A stretch of 64,000 nucleotides of DNA from Lutjanus erythropterus (lineage: Eukaryota > Chordata > Actinopteri > Lutjaniformes > Lutjanidae): the NCBI GenBank assembly GCA_020091685.1, contig CM034601.1:15396972-15460971 (forward strand), read 5' to 3'. The notes below the pieces were generated by a model that saw nothing but the letters and a program-made list of their open reading frames with translations, ran no database searches and was not told the origin of the DNA. Both the position numbers and the translations under genes were made by a program. Below are positions 10,906 to 42,300 of this stretch, one piece after another (positions within the stretch are counted from its first letter, which is position 1; each line of letters begins with the position of its first letter).

Positions 10906-13900
10906 TTTATTGCCTGATTTATTATTCTGAGTTAATGTTCATTAGTGTTTTTTTTTTTTATTTGTTAAGGTTATTTTTGTTGTTTCTCCCCTCATCCCCT
11001 GGAACATAACGTGGTGCTTAACAATTCTGGGGCTTGGTGGGGAATATAACACTTACATTCAAGGCCTTTTTTTTTCTGGATGATGTATGAACCGGTTAAA
11101 AAAGGAACTGAGGTCAAAGCTGCAGGAGAAAACACACCTCGGCTGCTTTGCTCTGTACCTCACAATGCAGATGTAATTTTCTCCAGTTTCGATTGTAATA
11201 TGTCACTAATTGTAATTCCTCGAATCTTTTACTGACTAGTTATGGATATGAATCAATGACTCACCACTCTGTGTAGTTAAAAAGATTAAAAAAAAACAAC
11301 AACAAGTGAGTTGCCAGTCCCCACATGTTTAATAGGAGTATGAGCTATGAAGTCAGTGTTGCTAAGCAGCTGAACAGAGCAGACTGGGCAGCTGCTTCCG
11401 GCTGTGATGGTTTGGCTGCTGACCAGCTGCTGGTGAAACAAGGTTAAAGAGCCTCTGAGGATGATGTACTGTCAGAAATGTCAGTCTTGTAACCCTTACA
11501 GCAAGCTTTACAGGACCATCTCACACAATTGTACAGGGGTTTTTCATGTCGTGCAGAATGAATCGTCATTAAAATGTGTTTTAAACTGTCCACCCTTTTC
11601 CGAGTGGTGTCAAATAGGTTTTAGGTCATGGTCTGTGCTGAAAAAACATCTCCAGTAGATTTTCTTGCGGAGGAAGCGGTTTCCATTTGCACACATCAAA
11701 TATGTCATCAAGGATTATGTGTTCAGAAACTGAGAAATACGCAGAATTCAATATAGATCAGAGAAAAAAAGTAGCACACTAACTGTTTTCACAGGAATTC
11801 TTTGTTTAAAACTTTATTTTTCCTTTTAAATCGTTTTTTTTTTTTAGCAGGGAGTTATTCAGTTCAGTTATTCAATATAATCTCTGAGAGTGACCTCTGT
11901 CTGAGTGGTGAGAGGAGGACAGATAGAAGAGCTTTTATAACAGACGTCCTTTGGCAGGGCTGGTCTACAGCACAAAACCTGGCTCGACCTCTGTTCTCTT
12001 CTGACTTGGCAAGGACAGCCGTGACTACACTAAAGTGAAAAGACAGACTGTTATCCTGGACTGACTCTGCTCTGTGTCCCGCAATAAAAAAGCGGTAAAG
12101 CCCGCTGTTTAACAAGCTCGAGAGACAACTGAAGCCTTCACTGCTTCAGCGTAAGAAGGTTTCACGATTCTCATAATATACCACAAGTCTTACAACTGTT
12201 TCATAACACTGGGCACTTGTATGTTTGAGCTGATTTTATGAATGAAGCTACAAAATTTTTTTACAAATTTGCATTGCAGAATAACACTGACCTGCAACAA
12301 CCTGCTATTTCTGTCCATTGAATGAAACATGCAGCAGGTCGAAGGAAAAGCCAATACCAGCAATAGCTCAAAGCCTATTTCCCTCTTCCTGAGCTGAACA
12401 GAGCAGGACTCCATTAGCCGGGACGACTGATGACAGATACCAACAAACACTGACAGGAATCAGCAATGAACTGCAATACAAACAATAAAATGGAGCATAT
12501 TGTAAAATAAAATCCTGACAACCAAGACACCACAGAGAAAAGCACCGGATGTTGACATTGAAAGTTAATTCTTGACCTTGGAAACAGAAGAGGACAAAAA
12601 ACAAACCATGTCTCTTAAGACTTCAAATCAAAGCTCCGGAGCAGCTATTTCCAAGCTATTAAGGTTTAGAATTCAGTCTCAGTCTCAACTTTTAGGCCAT
12701 GTTGATGTAAAGACCTTTACATTACTCAGAAAAAAAAGACAAAGCAAACATCTACAATTCCATGACGGCTGGGCAACTCCAGAAAGATTTGTGTGATACC
12801 ACTGAAAATCTCCAGAAAAGCCACTAAAAGGACCTTGAGGTGAGACTGACTCAGTGGCCACCTGTGAGGGAACAAGGCGTTGATAGTTGATCTATGCACA
12901 CTGATGTTATCGACCAGTAGGTGGAAAATGAACCCCATGTCAACCCCCTCAATGAACCAGAAATGCATAAAGAAATGGAAAAAAGAAAATACAAATTAAA
13001 TACATTTGTGGAAATAAATAGGGGGGAAATGCAAAAGTAAATAATAAATAAATTAACTGATTTAAAAATGAATAAATTTATAAATGGAATCAAAGGTTAA
13101 ATGGGAAAGTAAATAAATATAGTTATTAATATAAAGGCAAATAAACACAGAAGCAAATCAAAACAGAAACATCAATTTATGTCAAATTTGATAAATTAGT
13201 TGCACTTAAGGGCATATTGATTTCTTTTTCTCCATACTCCACTCACTAAATAATTAATGGAAAAAAATATATAATATGCTTAGACTTTTTTAAAAAGATA
13301 CCAAATATAACACATATTATAAGTACAAATTACAGTAAGAACAATAAGTTTTTCATAGTTTATCCTAATCATTTTAAACAGAATGTTAAAAATTAGTTTC
13401 TTCAACTTTTCCACAAATAGATAACAGAACATTTTCAAGTGTAATTCTTTAAAGAGTTAATTTCATACATGACAAATAAACGAATGACATCAATGTCTTA
13501 AATATTTTTTCTTTAACTTTGAATGCAGAAGACGTATTGACATAGAGGATTGAAGATTGTGTTTTAAATTATCGTGACGTTTAGATGTAGAAAGCAGGAT
13601 ACTGAAAGTTTAGAAGAAAAGAAACAATAAAGGAAACATATAAGGCGGGTTAAAAATGCTCCCCTTCAACACATAACCCTTCCCAAGCATACCTGTAATA
13701 AAGATATGAAAAGAAGACAATTTATGCTTTACGGTCAAAGGCCATGATTTTTTTTATTTTTTACAGCATTGCTCATTTTTTCAGTTTATTTAATAATCTA
13801 GACGTTGAAGTAGGAGGAGGGGTTAAATTCTCGCTGGAAGACAGACGGGGTAAAGATAAAAAAAATCCTCTGTGAAATAAAAACAAAAAAAATATACATT

Positions 13901-14468
13901 ACATTACATGATAATATCAACCGCCTGAAAAAATAATTGTGGAAAAAAAAGGGGGGAAAGTGCATTTAAGGCAACTGCTAGTTAGCTGAGTTTGCACAAA
14001 AATAGTCTCAGTCATTCCCCTCGGTAAAGTGGATGGTCATAGCTACTGTCCGCTATGTAATGAGATGCTGAGATACCCTAGACCTGTGAATGGAGCCAGA
14101 GGGGTGGTATGATGGCAGACACACCAGCTCAGGTACACAGGGAACAAGCACGGTCAGCTAGTAAATATTGCAGGGACTGGGCAGAGTTAGCCTGACAGGA
14201 AGAGAAGTGGGGCAGGTGTAGTGTTGCATTCACTCTCTCCTGTTTCACGTTGGAGAAGTGGACGTCTAAATGGCGAGTAGAGTTTAGTAAAAGAAGGTTG
14301 TTAGTATCAAAGACGTTTGGGTTAGTAAAAAAAGAGGGGTAAAGAGAGAACCTGCAGTATTCTTGGAACAGAGAAATGGGCAACCTTATAATGTTTTGTC
14401 ATATGAAATTCAACTGATGAGTTTAGAGTTTGACATTTTTTTGCGTGACAAGAAAGTGGTGATGACTC

Positions 14469-15472
14469 AAAGGGATGGTTCAGATTATTTGAAATGGGGT
14501 TGTATGAGGTACTTGTAGTATTCAGTGTATCACCTACAGTAGATACTGATCGATATGCCACGCAATTTGGAGAAGCAGAGAGGAGTACCAGGGGCAGGTT
14601 TAGAGGGGTAAAAGATACCTTGCAACCCCAGCTACTTCCTAGTTTAGGACATTTATACTTCAACATATATATATATATATATATGCAAAAAGGTGTGATT
14701 GAATGGAAACGTACAAGACTTAAGTCAGTGGACAAGGTCAGCAGCAAAATGTATTTTAGCCACAAAATAAAGGTCCACTTAAAAAAATTAAAATCAGTTT
14801 AAGTTAAAGCTGTATGTAAAACATTTTTACCACTTTACTTTGCTATCAGACACCCTTTTCTGATGGGAAACTGCTATTATATAAGCCAAATATCGCTCTT
14901 TCTAAACCAACCAGACTCCAATGCCGAAATCTGGGATTTTACCTCACAAAACACAGGAGTCGCTTCTCTGCCGCTGCCACAGTAAGTTAGTGTTTCTGCT
15001 ACCGTGTAACTTCTGTGAATCCAAGCTAATTTTGTAAAATACCTAAGGCACACATAAACAGAAACAAACTAACCAATGAAGACAGTGGTAGACCTGCAAC
15101 TGCCATATTCTGCAAGGTAAATTTACCAATTTTGCCAATGGAGTCTGTTTGATTCAGAGAGATGGATGTTTCACTTACATAACAGCGATTTCCCGTCGGA
15201 AAAGGCCGCCTGATGGCAAAGTAAAGTGGTGAAAGTATTCTAAATATAGCGTACATGTAACCTGATTTTGATTGTTTTAGGTGGACCTGTTTTCAGTGTC
15301 TAAAATACATTTTGTTGCCGACCCTGTCCACAGTAGTACATTGTTAAGCTGAGCGGTATTCCTCCTGCTTCTCCACATGTGATGTGTCAACCACCATCTA
15401 CTGCAGGTAATACTAAAACTATGGATAAGTACCTCACACAACCCCACTTCAAATAAGCTGAACTATCCCTTT
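14469..15472. mobile_element. ~1.0 kb long-inverted-repeat DNA element
   Basis: The left end 'aaagggatggttcag' and right end 'ctgaactatcccttt' are inverted copies. The match continues for about 200-300 bp with indels: 'tggggttgtatgaggtact' at the left against the inverse 'agtacctcacacaacccca' at the right, then 'ctacagtagat', 'ggagaagcag' and 'aaaatgtattttag' blocks. An (AT)10 run sits in the left arm. It matches, from memory, a very common teleost element. The open frames at 14322-14802 and 15026-15256 are by-products of this repeat. Confidence 0.85.
14665..14684. repeat. (AT)10 microsatellite
   Basis: Perfect AT dinucleotide run of 20 bases inside the left arm of the long-inverted-repeat element. 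Confidence 0.95.
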
Positions 15473-17201
15473 AACCATTAGATTTTAATTTAAAATTTCC
15501 AATTATCGAACCAGAGTTGATAAAGATATTCTGCAAGTTGGTCTGAAAATATATACAAGTTTGTTAAAAGTTCATGTAACTTTAAAGGGCGAGCTAAAAG
15601 TCGCTCAGGTGACACCAGCAGCCTCTGCTGGTCAACCAGAGCAACACGTTTGAGACGGTAGAATAATAAATACAGTATACTGTTTGTGATAGAGGGCGGG
15701 GAAAAAAGGAGAGGGGAGGCAAATATTCCATTACTTCACATTCATATTCCAACGATTTTTCAGTTATAATTTTCAAGGAAATAAAGTTTGTTCTTTGCAG
15801 CCGTCACCACAATAAAACAGAGCAGTTTTTACCCTTTACAAACCGCAGAGTACATCAACTGTTCGAGCTGCTTCAGAGTCAAAGAAAAGTGCAACTATTC
15901 ACAGAAATAAAAGGGGAAGAATACATGAAATAATTCAGACACATGTACATATCAACAAATGTACTGTATATATTACAGTACAGCATAGGGATGTCTTTTT
16001 TTCTCAGTGGAAATCTTGGGACACAGTATCTGAGCTGTAAAAAAACAAAGGAGAAAAAAAGACAACCAGAGAGTAAAGCTCTTACAGTCTGCTGGTTTTT
16101 AAGACAAATTAAGAAGCGGTTTGACAATCCGTAGGTTTTTCTGTGGAGATCCAGTTTGAATGGAGTTGGATCAGAGTGTCATTTTCCCCCGTTATCTTTT
16201 CCTTCTCTTTTTGTTTTTTAATTTCTCTTCACTCAAGTCTGTTACGTGTCAACCTGAATGTCCTGTTATGCCCCCTTAGTGTCTGTACACACCAGTCTCT
16301 GCACTGTCCTTTTCCAGGTGTAAGCTCTGGAGAGTCCAAGCAGTCTCGTGTAAGCACCGTTCCGGGAAAGCGAGGGGACACACCATGTTGTTCCTTCTTA
16401 TTATCTGACCCGAAACTTCATTCAAGGGCCCTGAGATGGCTCGCTCCTATTCACCAAGAGGTTGCATTCGCGACGAACGTCCTTCCAGGTTTGGAAAGAA
16501 AAGAAAAGAGGAGAAAAAGAAGAGAAGTTGTGGTCGGGCGGTTTGTTTGCCTCGTTGTCTATGAGTTTTTCTGTCTGTTTATATTCCCACTGTGGCTAAA
16601 TGGTGGTGAATGGCATATTATTACCCTGCATGGCAGAGAGAACATTTCCCAGGCTTTGGTTTGGATTTGTCAAAGCATGTGTGTGTTTGTGTGTACGTGT
16701 ATCTGCATGCACGCATGTCCATAAACTGTGTGTATGCATGTGTGTGTGCATCTACTGTAAGAGTCGTTCTTGCAGTGCTCCCAGCTGTTTGGAGAGACGT
16801 TTTATGTCCGACACCGCTCTGAAAAAAGTTCATCCTGGGCAGCATCCTGAGAACCCCACCCCCTCCGGTTAAAAAAAACCCCAAAGAATAAAATCTGAAG
16901 TGTGAACGTCCATGGCCAACACACGACACATCCACCTATACTGACAGCAGTCACTGATGTTATGACACTAGCAGCCACCGCTACGCACATTGTTCCACAC
17001 TTGTCCAGAAAATAAATAACACTGCAGTCACAAACAAGATCTCCAAGCTGACACACCACCTGGGAGACAGACAGAGAGAGGAAGCACCAAGAATTAGGCA
17101 AAGTAAATGAAACATACATCGCACATTTTATTTATTTAGAAGTCATTAAGTCTGATATTAATCCCAAGTGTTGACATGACTGAAAGCTTCCACTGATATC
17201 T

Positions 17202-17768
17202 TCTATAAAAATAACTTTTTGTTATATTGGCTTAAACTGTCGCTATATCCAGACAGCAGTACACACAATATATGAAAAATATCAGCCTCCTCTGGCTCCT
17301 CCTAGTGCTCCTAACAGTATTTGCAAGAACCCACTGCTCCTGAATGAAAAAATATAACAATCAGAGCCAGCTTCTAACCCAAAACGTTGGTCTCATTCCC
17401 AAAAATGTCACCCTCTGGGACTCCCCACCGCACCTGAAAGAAACAAAATATTTTATTTTTACTGATATTTACCTAATTTATGTGCACTTATTTCACATCA
17501 GCATTCTGCAATAAAGACTTTCACATTGAACTGACATGAAATAAATGCACATAAATTGGGTAAATAATAATAATAGTAATGAAAATTAAATATTTTGTTT
17601 CCTTCAGGAGGGGCGGTGAGTACCACCGGGTAACATTTTGAGTTGGAAGCTTCAGGCATGGTGGATTCTTGTTAATGTAATTAGGAGCACTGGGAAGGAC
17701 CTGATTTTTACATATTATCTCTCTCATGTACTAGTTCCAGCAAATACAACAAAAAGTTACTTTTATAG
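17202..17768. repeat. ~570 bp imperfect palindrome (long hairpin)
   Basis: The left arm reads 'tctataaaaataacttttt', then '...cctagtgctcctaac', '...gcacctgaaagaaacaaa' and '...cctaatttatgtgcacttat'. The reverse complement of the right arm reads 'tctataaaagtaacttttt', then 'cccagtgctcctaat', 'ctcctgaaggaaacaaa' and 'cccaatttatgtgcatttat'. The arms meet near 17515 with a short loop. There is no coding frame. It lies 1.3-1.9 kb beyond the jakmip2 stop, so it may be in its 3' UTR. Confidence 0.85.
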
Positions 17769-18808
17769 ACGTTACCAGCTGTAGTTTTAATGCTTTTAAT
17801 TGGTTTATAGCAATTCATTTTTGGGAGTGGCCTTTATGTCCCACAGGGAATCATAGCTGGACTCATTTTGGCGTCTTTCAGATAATTTTTTGGTTTAACG
17901 GCCCACAACTTAACTGTTTTGGTTCATTCTCTATGGTGAAGCAGGCAGCTGTTTTCAGGGAAAAAGCTCTTATAAACCTCATATGTATGGTAACTGCCCA
18001 GCACCAAACAGAAGACAATGTTAGCGGCTACCTGGTGAACATGATGGAGCATTTAGCAGCTAAAGCACAAGATCATTTTCTAAAGAGCCAACATGTGAGT
18101 GAACACTGGAATTGAATTTTTCAGGTGGCCAAAAACACAACTTGAAATGAACATTAATGTTGCTACAGAGGTGCTAGATGTGAAAATAAACCACTGTTTG
18201 CTAATATGTTAGCCACACTGTTATAAAGTGGCTGAAAAACCTAGAAATGCAGGTTTAAAAGTTGTGCAAAAGAGTTTTCTTGTAAAACCATTTACAAACC
18301 CTCCAAGACATTAGAATAATTTTAAGACAGAGAGACAGAGGTGACAACAAACACAAACATGGGAAAGAAAAAGATGATGATGTCTTTCTGAGATGTCTTC
18401 TACCTGAAAACCTTGAAAATGATAAGTAAAAAGTAAAAATGATATGCACATGTGATATGAACAAAAACATGAATGTTAACAGAAATGCCTGAGTAGAAAG
18501 TTGCAAAGAGAAAGAAGCAATGACAGGTGAACATTTCTATGTGAAGGAAAGATGAATGTGAAGTAGGGAGAGCGAGCAGACCGGGGTCAAATAAGTTTTG
18601 ATTCTTCAAAGCACTGAGCCGCCAAGTGGTCACATTCTGGGGGTAAAAGAGCAAACTGTCTCAAAATGTCACAATTATACCATGTGAAAAAAAAACCCAC
18701 AGATTAAATGTTAAGGTGAGGATTAAGCACAGGCAATGGGGATGATGAGTCAATACCAAATGAGAGTACTTTCAAGCCAGTTTTCAAAATAATTATAAAT
18801 TCCTTATT

Positions 18809-18814
18809 TTTATT
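18809..18814 (-). terminator. jakmip2: Candidate jakmip2 poly(A) signal (AATAAA)
   Basis: First AATAAA on the minus strand below the stop codon, about 270 nt after it. Other AATAAA motifs follow (for example near 17126-17135), and the real 3' UTR may be much longer. No transcript evidence. Confidence 0.25.
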
Positions 18815-19082
18815 CTTAAGGTCAGAAGCCTATACCAGGAAGTCTTAATAATGCCACAGAAATGCACTTGACTGAGTGCTTGTCAAGGCCAATTGAGGCT
18901 CCGCAGCCAGAGTGTTCCCAGTTTTGACTCTGGCTGCTGCAGAAAGCCAAAACACTTGCTGTGCAGTTTCTGCTTTAATAGAAAAGTATTTGACCGAGGT
19001 CCACAGGGAGAGACGGCTGCGGTTTGAACGTTCTACTCAAAGCCCTCAGGACTCACCTCTGCTACAGGACACGCCAAAGACT

Positions 19083-37585
<18,503 letters not shown>

Positions 37586-38861
37586 CTATCAGACAAAAGG
37601 GCTTAGGAGGCGGAGGAGAGACAAAGAGAGACAGACCGAGACATAAGACAGACTGCACAGGTGACATAATTGAGACTTTGAGTATGTGTAGATTAACCTG
37701 CGCTCCACATAAAATATGTGTATCAGAAGATGTATGTAAGAACTGTAGTCTCTAATTCTGATAAAGAAATCTTTTGTATTTAAGAATTACTGTAGACATT
37801 CATTTCTGAAAGTGCACACACACAAAAAATCACCACAAAAAAGACAACCAGCATTATTCATACAATCGCCCAACCCGAATGTGAAGCCACAAGGTATCAT
37901 TCCCTGTCAGAGAATTAAATGCTCATGCATACCTCCAGTTTATTGTAGACAGGTGCATAGGAGGAAAATCCATGGGCAAAAGAAGAGAGTACTCCAGCAC
38001 ACTGTCCTTAACATCAGGTAAAGCTTCGGTCTCAGGACCACTATGTTTCATCTAAAAGTTTACTGCAAGTACAGTGTGCACGAGTTCTCTCATCATTCTC
38101 TGTCAACTGCTGCTGGGGAGAGCAACATACTTACAAACTGTCTTACTGCATCACCATGAATTAACACTGACAGGAAAAAGTTAAATACTTGAACTGCTTG
38201 GGACAATGAGATTGACATCAAAGGTAATATTACTCTTGGTACTGTCTTTGCGTTTTCCTATGAGGTGTCTTCCTTTCTCTGAGATGGTAAGCTCTGTATT
38301 TAAACCATTTATATTGCTTAATAGACCCGTGTGGGTGAAACCTTTTAAACTACTCATCCAGGAAGATCGCCATTGATAAGCTTTTCTGAACTGCTTACAT
38401 TCACTAGACACACACCAAGGCAGACACAGGGTTTGGGTAGATTTTAGAGATAGATACTACCTTGTCATAGGTGTTGCAGGGATCAGCCAAATGTACCACC
38501 ATCAGATTGTATTGTTAAATATATTGTCTGGGATTTCCTGACTTCTATTCACCTTTTGTTGTCCGTCAGACCTGTTGATTAGCCCAGCCAACAGCCATTT
38601 GTTTCAGTCTACTCTTTCTTATATGCTATAGTGGCTTGGTCTCAATGCCCATGTTTTTAGAAGAGGTTTCTTGACAGCTGTGAACTTTCTCTTTTATAAG
38701 ACACATCACTCTACAATCAGCCTTTTACCTATACATTCTCCTTTGCTAGTAAAAAAGAGCATCTCAAGTTTTAAACTCTTTATTAATGGAGAAATCTATA
38801 CCATTTTTACTATGATAAATCATAAAATGATCATATGTCATTTGAGAATTAAAGAAGCACT

Positions 38862-39008
38862 GAGGCTGTGAGTCCTCTGCAGTGGCTGTGGGTTCGACTC
38901 CTGCCTATGCTGCATGTCATTCCCCCACTTTCACTCCCCCCTTTCCTGCTTCAGCTATCTTATAACATTAAATGCATAAAACCCCCACAAAATATCTCTA
39001 AAAAAAGA
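38862..39008 (+). mobile_element. tRNA-derived SINE, copy 1 (5'-truncated)
   Basis: 'gaggctgtgagtcctctgcag', a B-box-like 'gggttcgactcc', then 'ctgcatgtcattcccccactttc' and an A-rich tail. The same order is found in the fuller copy at 56267. The A box is missing. Confidence 0.75.
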
Positions 39009-39099
39009 GACCCTTGCTTCTCTACCATCAACACTACAGCCACGGTGTTCTTTGAAATTTCTGTTCCGGCCCCTAACTTGTAGTTTTGTTTGCCCATTT

Positions 39100-39375
39100 G
39101 ACATTAATTAGAGATCGAATAAATGCCGAATGTTTGCTGAATGAGTAAAGGTCTGTTTATGAGTCATAAGAAATCATCAATAATCTTGTAGAAGGAGTAG
39201 ATCAGCAATATGTTAATGAAGTCTTGCAGCTAAAAGGCAGTTTCTAAGCTCAAACTCCAGAGTGTGTATTTTCTAAGCAGCAGGCTTTTGCTCTCAGGAT
39301 AACTTTATATTGACAGACAGCTGAGAGTTATAAAAAGTTGATCAGTTTACAGTGCAGGACTCATCGTCACTTGTC
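39100..39375 (+). repeat. ~450 bp interspersed repeat, copy 2 (truncated)
   Basis: Shares 'gaatgagtaa...gtttatgagt.ataagaaatcat', 'tgttaatgaagtct' and 'caaactccagagtgtgtatt' with copy 1 (1424-1893). The distal half (the 'cctgcagcctgcct' part) is missing. Confidence 0.75.
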
Positions 39376-42300
39376 AAATTACAATATATTTAAAAAGAAA
39401 ATAACGCAAGTAATGAAACAAATTAGTGCAGAATAAATTTTAGACAAAACATAGGAATAAAATATATTTCATGTAATATAATACATGTGTAGAATAGAAG
39501 ATAAAATCGAAAAAAATATAATATTGTGGTAAACAGATGGATAGTAACTGCTAAAAGTAAAATGGCATCCACATATTTTTGCAGTGTAAGTAAACTGCCA
39601 TAGTGACGAGCTTGAGAGCTCAAGAGTTCAACAAACAGAAGAGATAAAAGGTTTGACAGGGCAGTCACTGGCACCCAGGCTTTAACGAATGGATGCATAA
39701 CATACCAGAAGAGTGTTTTTTGGAAATGGTTCTCTGGGTATAAAAAGTCAGTAGTAATCCTTCCTGCCCTACTATTTGCCTTTTCTTCATGCACAGCTTG
39801 AGGTCAGCTGAAAGCCAACGACCTGCTGAGTGCTGCAGACAGACATGCTTAGGGCTTATATAAGCAGCAGGGCTCAGACTATGAGAAAGTCTGATGCTTT
39901 TGATGGATTGACTGGTGATCAGTGAACCGACCAAAATCCCTTTGCACAGCCGTGGCCATTTAGTTGTCATGGAAGAACATTCTCCTTTTGGGAATTTTTT
40001 ATTAAACATAAATATTCTTGACTTATTTACGTGTCAGCTCAGTTTACAGTAGAATATTAATCCTCCATCAGCGTCTTCCTGTCCAATTAAGTCTGCATCT
40101 GTATCAAACTTTAACTTTGTGAGAGACACATCATTACATGAAGTTTGCATCTCTCAGCGGTATTATGACATGGACCACGTGTGTTTAATATACGTCAATG
40201 GAGAGTTTAAACTATGGACTACAGGCAGAAAAAGAAAGGTTAATGTGGTGCAGTCTACGTGCACCACAGAAATGCATATAATGCACATTTTGTTAGACCC
40301 ATTACCTGAGATGAGACTGGCTGGAAGAAGATGACCTTCACTGAGTTCACTAGCAGCTCACTGAACTGAGCCTGTTGTCTATTACATATAAATCACACAC
40401 AATATACACACAGCAGTCCCGACGGTGAGTACAAGCTTTTCTTTGGTGAAGTTCAAACTCTGGGCCAAAGTGCCACAATTATGCCTCAGTGCTTTGCTCC
40501 AGGACACTTTGCAAAGAAACAGATGTCAACACAGATGCACTGCCAACCTGCCTCCAACTGCGAGTGTTATGGATTGAACTAGAAATCCTGTGGTTACTGC
40601 TTGGCTAAACTAATGTGGTTGGACACAGTGTAAATATATTATGGATTATTTACAAAATGAGAAACCGATCTCTACTACTTACGGTATGGTCCCAGTCAGC
40701 ACAGCTCTTTATTACAGTGATGTTACAATAAAATTTGTGGTTACAGTAACGCTTTATTTTACATAGCATCCTAACAGGCCTACTTTCCAAAAAAATAAAT
40801 ATGTGGAATTTTCTTTTGAGTGAAAGGGAAAATGTGTTCAGTTGGTATAGTTAAGAGGTTAATATGCAGCTGAATATGAACTATTCGGTGCAACAAATAT
40901 GGAGAACTAAGTTTCCAACAAATAAAAGAAAATTTACGCCTGATACCAGGAGCTAAAGTAAACACAGACATGAGGCCCTCCACATCACTTGTTCTCCTGC
41001 TTTTTCAATTCTTGCAAATAAATAACAAGTCATAAAAATAAGCTTTTGTTTATGGCGGCATGAGAAGGATGAACTCAGGAGTCTCACAGCCTAAGGAAAC
41101 AAACTGGTCTAGTGGTACAGCAGCAGATACTTCTGTATCTCCTGTCAGACTGCAGCATGGTGAACAGGCTGTGGCTGGGATGGGTATTGTCTTTTTGGTT
41201 GGCCATTGTCTTCCTAAATACTTTCCACAGATGTACAGTAAGAATAGTCCAAGTTAGTGGGGAGGCCCTGAGACACTCATGAATTAAGCATTTTGATGTC
41301 ATTTTCTCAATTAGCAAAAAGTTAAAACATGCACACACACAAACAAACTGAGGTAAAGCTTTCCATTTGCTCACCTCGCTATCACGTTAAACTGTGATTG
41401 GCTATGAGACCAGTGATGTGACTGACTGAGAAAGTATTCAATAATCAAAGCACCTGCTGATCTATATTCAACTTCAACTAGTCCTTTTCCACATTGCACT
41501 GCTGCGTATACATTAAACCACAATAGACGATGTGTATGAGGCAGTTTGTATCTCCTGAAAATATTCCCAAACAGAGGCTTACAGGGGCAGTTGGGAACAC
41601 CAAGAATTCATGACCAACCACATTGTACTTGTTACTTATTATTCAAAATTCAACTGAGGGTATAAAACTGTAGAACTGGGCCTGTGCTAGCCATGATGAC
41701 TCAGGAAGTGCTGGATGGTGTCCGTCATAATCAGAGGAGGGATGACGTAACATCGCTTAAAAGATTTTGAGATACAGATTAGAGATGAAGCAGTCATCAT
41801 CACCACGTTTAGTCTGCATGGGCTCAACACTCGGCAGTGTTAGGGTCCCTTTTAAAGTGCTGCTGCTCTTTTTAAGCATCACTTATGGAGTTTGTCCAAA
41901 GAAACACACAAAGAAAACAACTGGATCAGTCACTTTACACAACGTACTGTCAGCACATCATGTGAAAAAAAAAGGGCAAAGTAACAATTTCAAACATGAT
42001 TTACAATGTGGGGGGAAACTCTTATATAATGGACTGTAACACACTGACACTAATGCCTGTAATCAATAACTGATGAATATGCAATGTTTTGCAGAGGTAA
42101 CTTCAGCTTAATGTATATGGACATACCTTAAAACTTAGGTGGCACAGTTTAGTTATTATTTCTAGTTTTAAGACTAAATAATTAACATTGCTATATAAAA
42201 TGTCAGACCCAGTGACAAGTGACAATGAAGGATGTTTTCCTTGGTCTTATTGAGGGAAAAGATTCTCTTAGGTCCAAAATTTTTGGCTGATTCAAGATGA

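Larger units (their letters stand above)
3131..19082. other. Intergenic interval between dpysl3 5' end and jakmip2 stop
   Basis: About 16 kb without a gene I can support. It holds foldback repeats, retrotransposon scraps and simple repeats (listed separately). The part nearest 19082 must include the jakmip2 3' UTR, of unknown length. The longest open frame (plus, 16143-16724) starts in ordinary AT-rich sequence and has no domain, so it was not called. Confidence 0.6.

Noticed and set aside
14322-14802. Overlapping open frames of 147 and 102 codons
   Set aside because: They partly lie in the long-inverted-repeat element and cross an (AT)n run.
16143-16724. 193-codon open frame on the plus strand, the longest in the window
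   Set aside because: Low-complexity, no domain, ends in a TG-rich microsatellite region, and no supporting splice or promoter signals. Likely chance.
39423-40009. Minus open frames downstream of a TATATAAG motif near 39857
   Set aside because: The motif is a chance palindrome (CTTATATAAG) in AT-rich DNA, and the frames show no domain or credible signal peptide.
41767-42039. 90-codon plus frame with a signal-peptide-like hydrophobic stretch
   Set aside because: The hydrophobic part is internal and the rest is Lys-rich without pattern. No family and no splice context.
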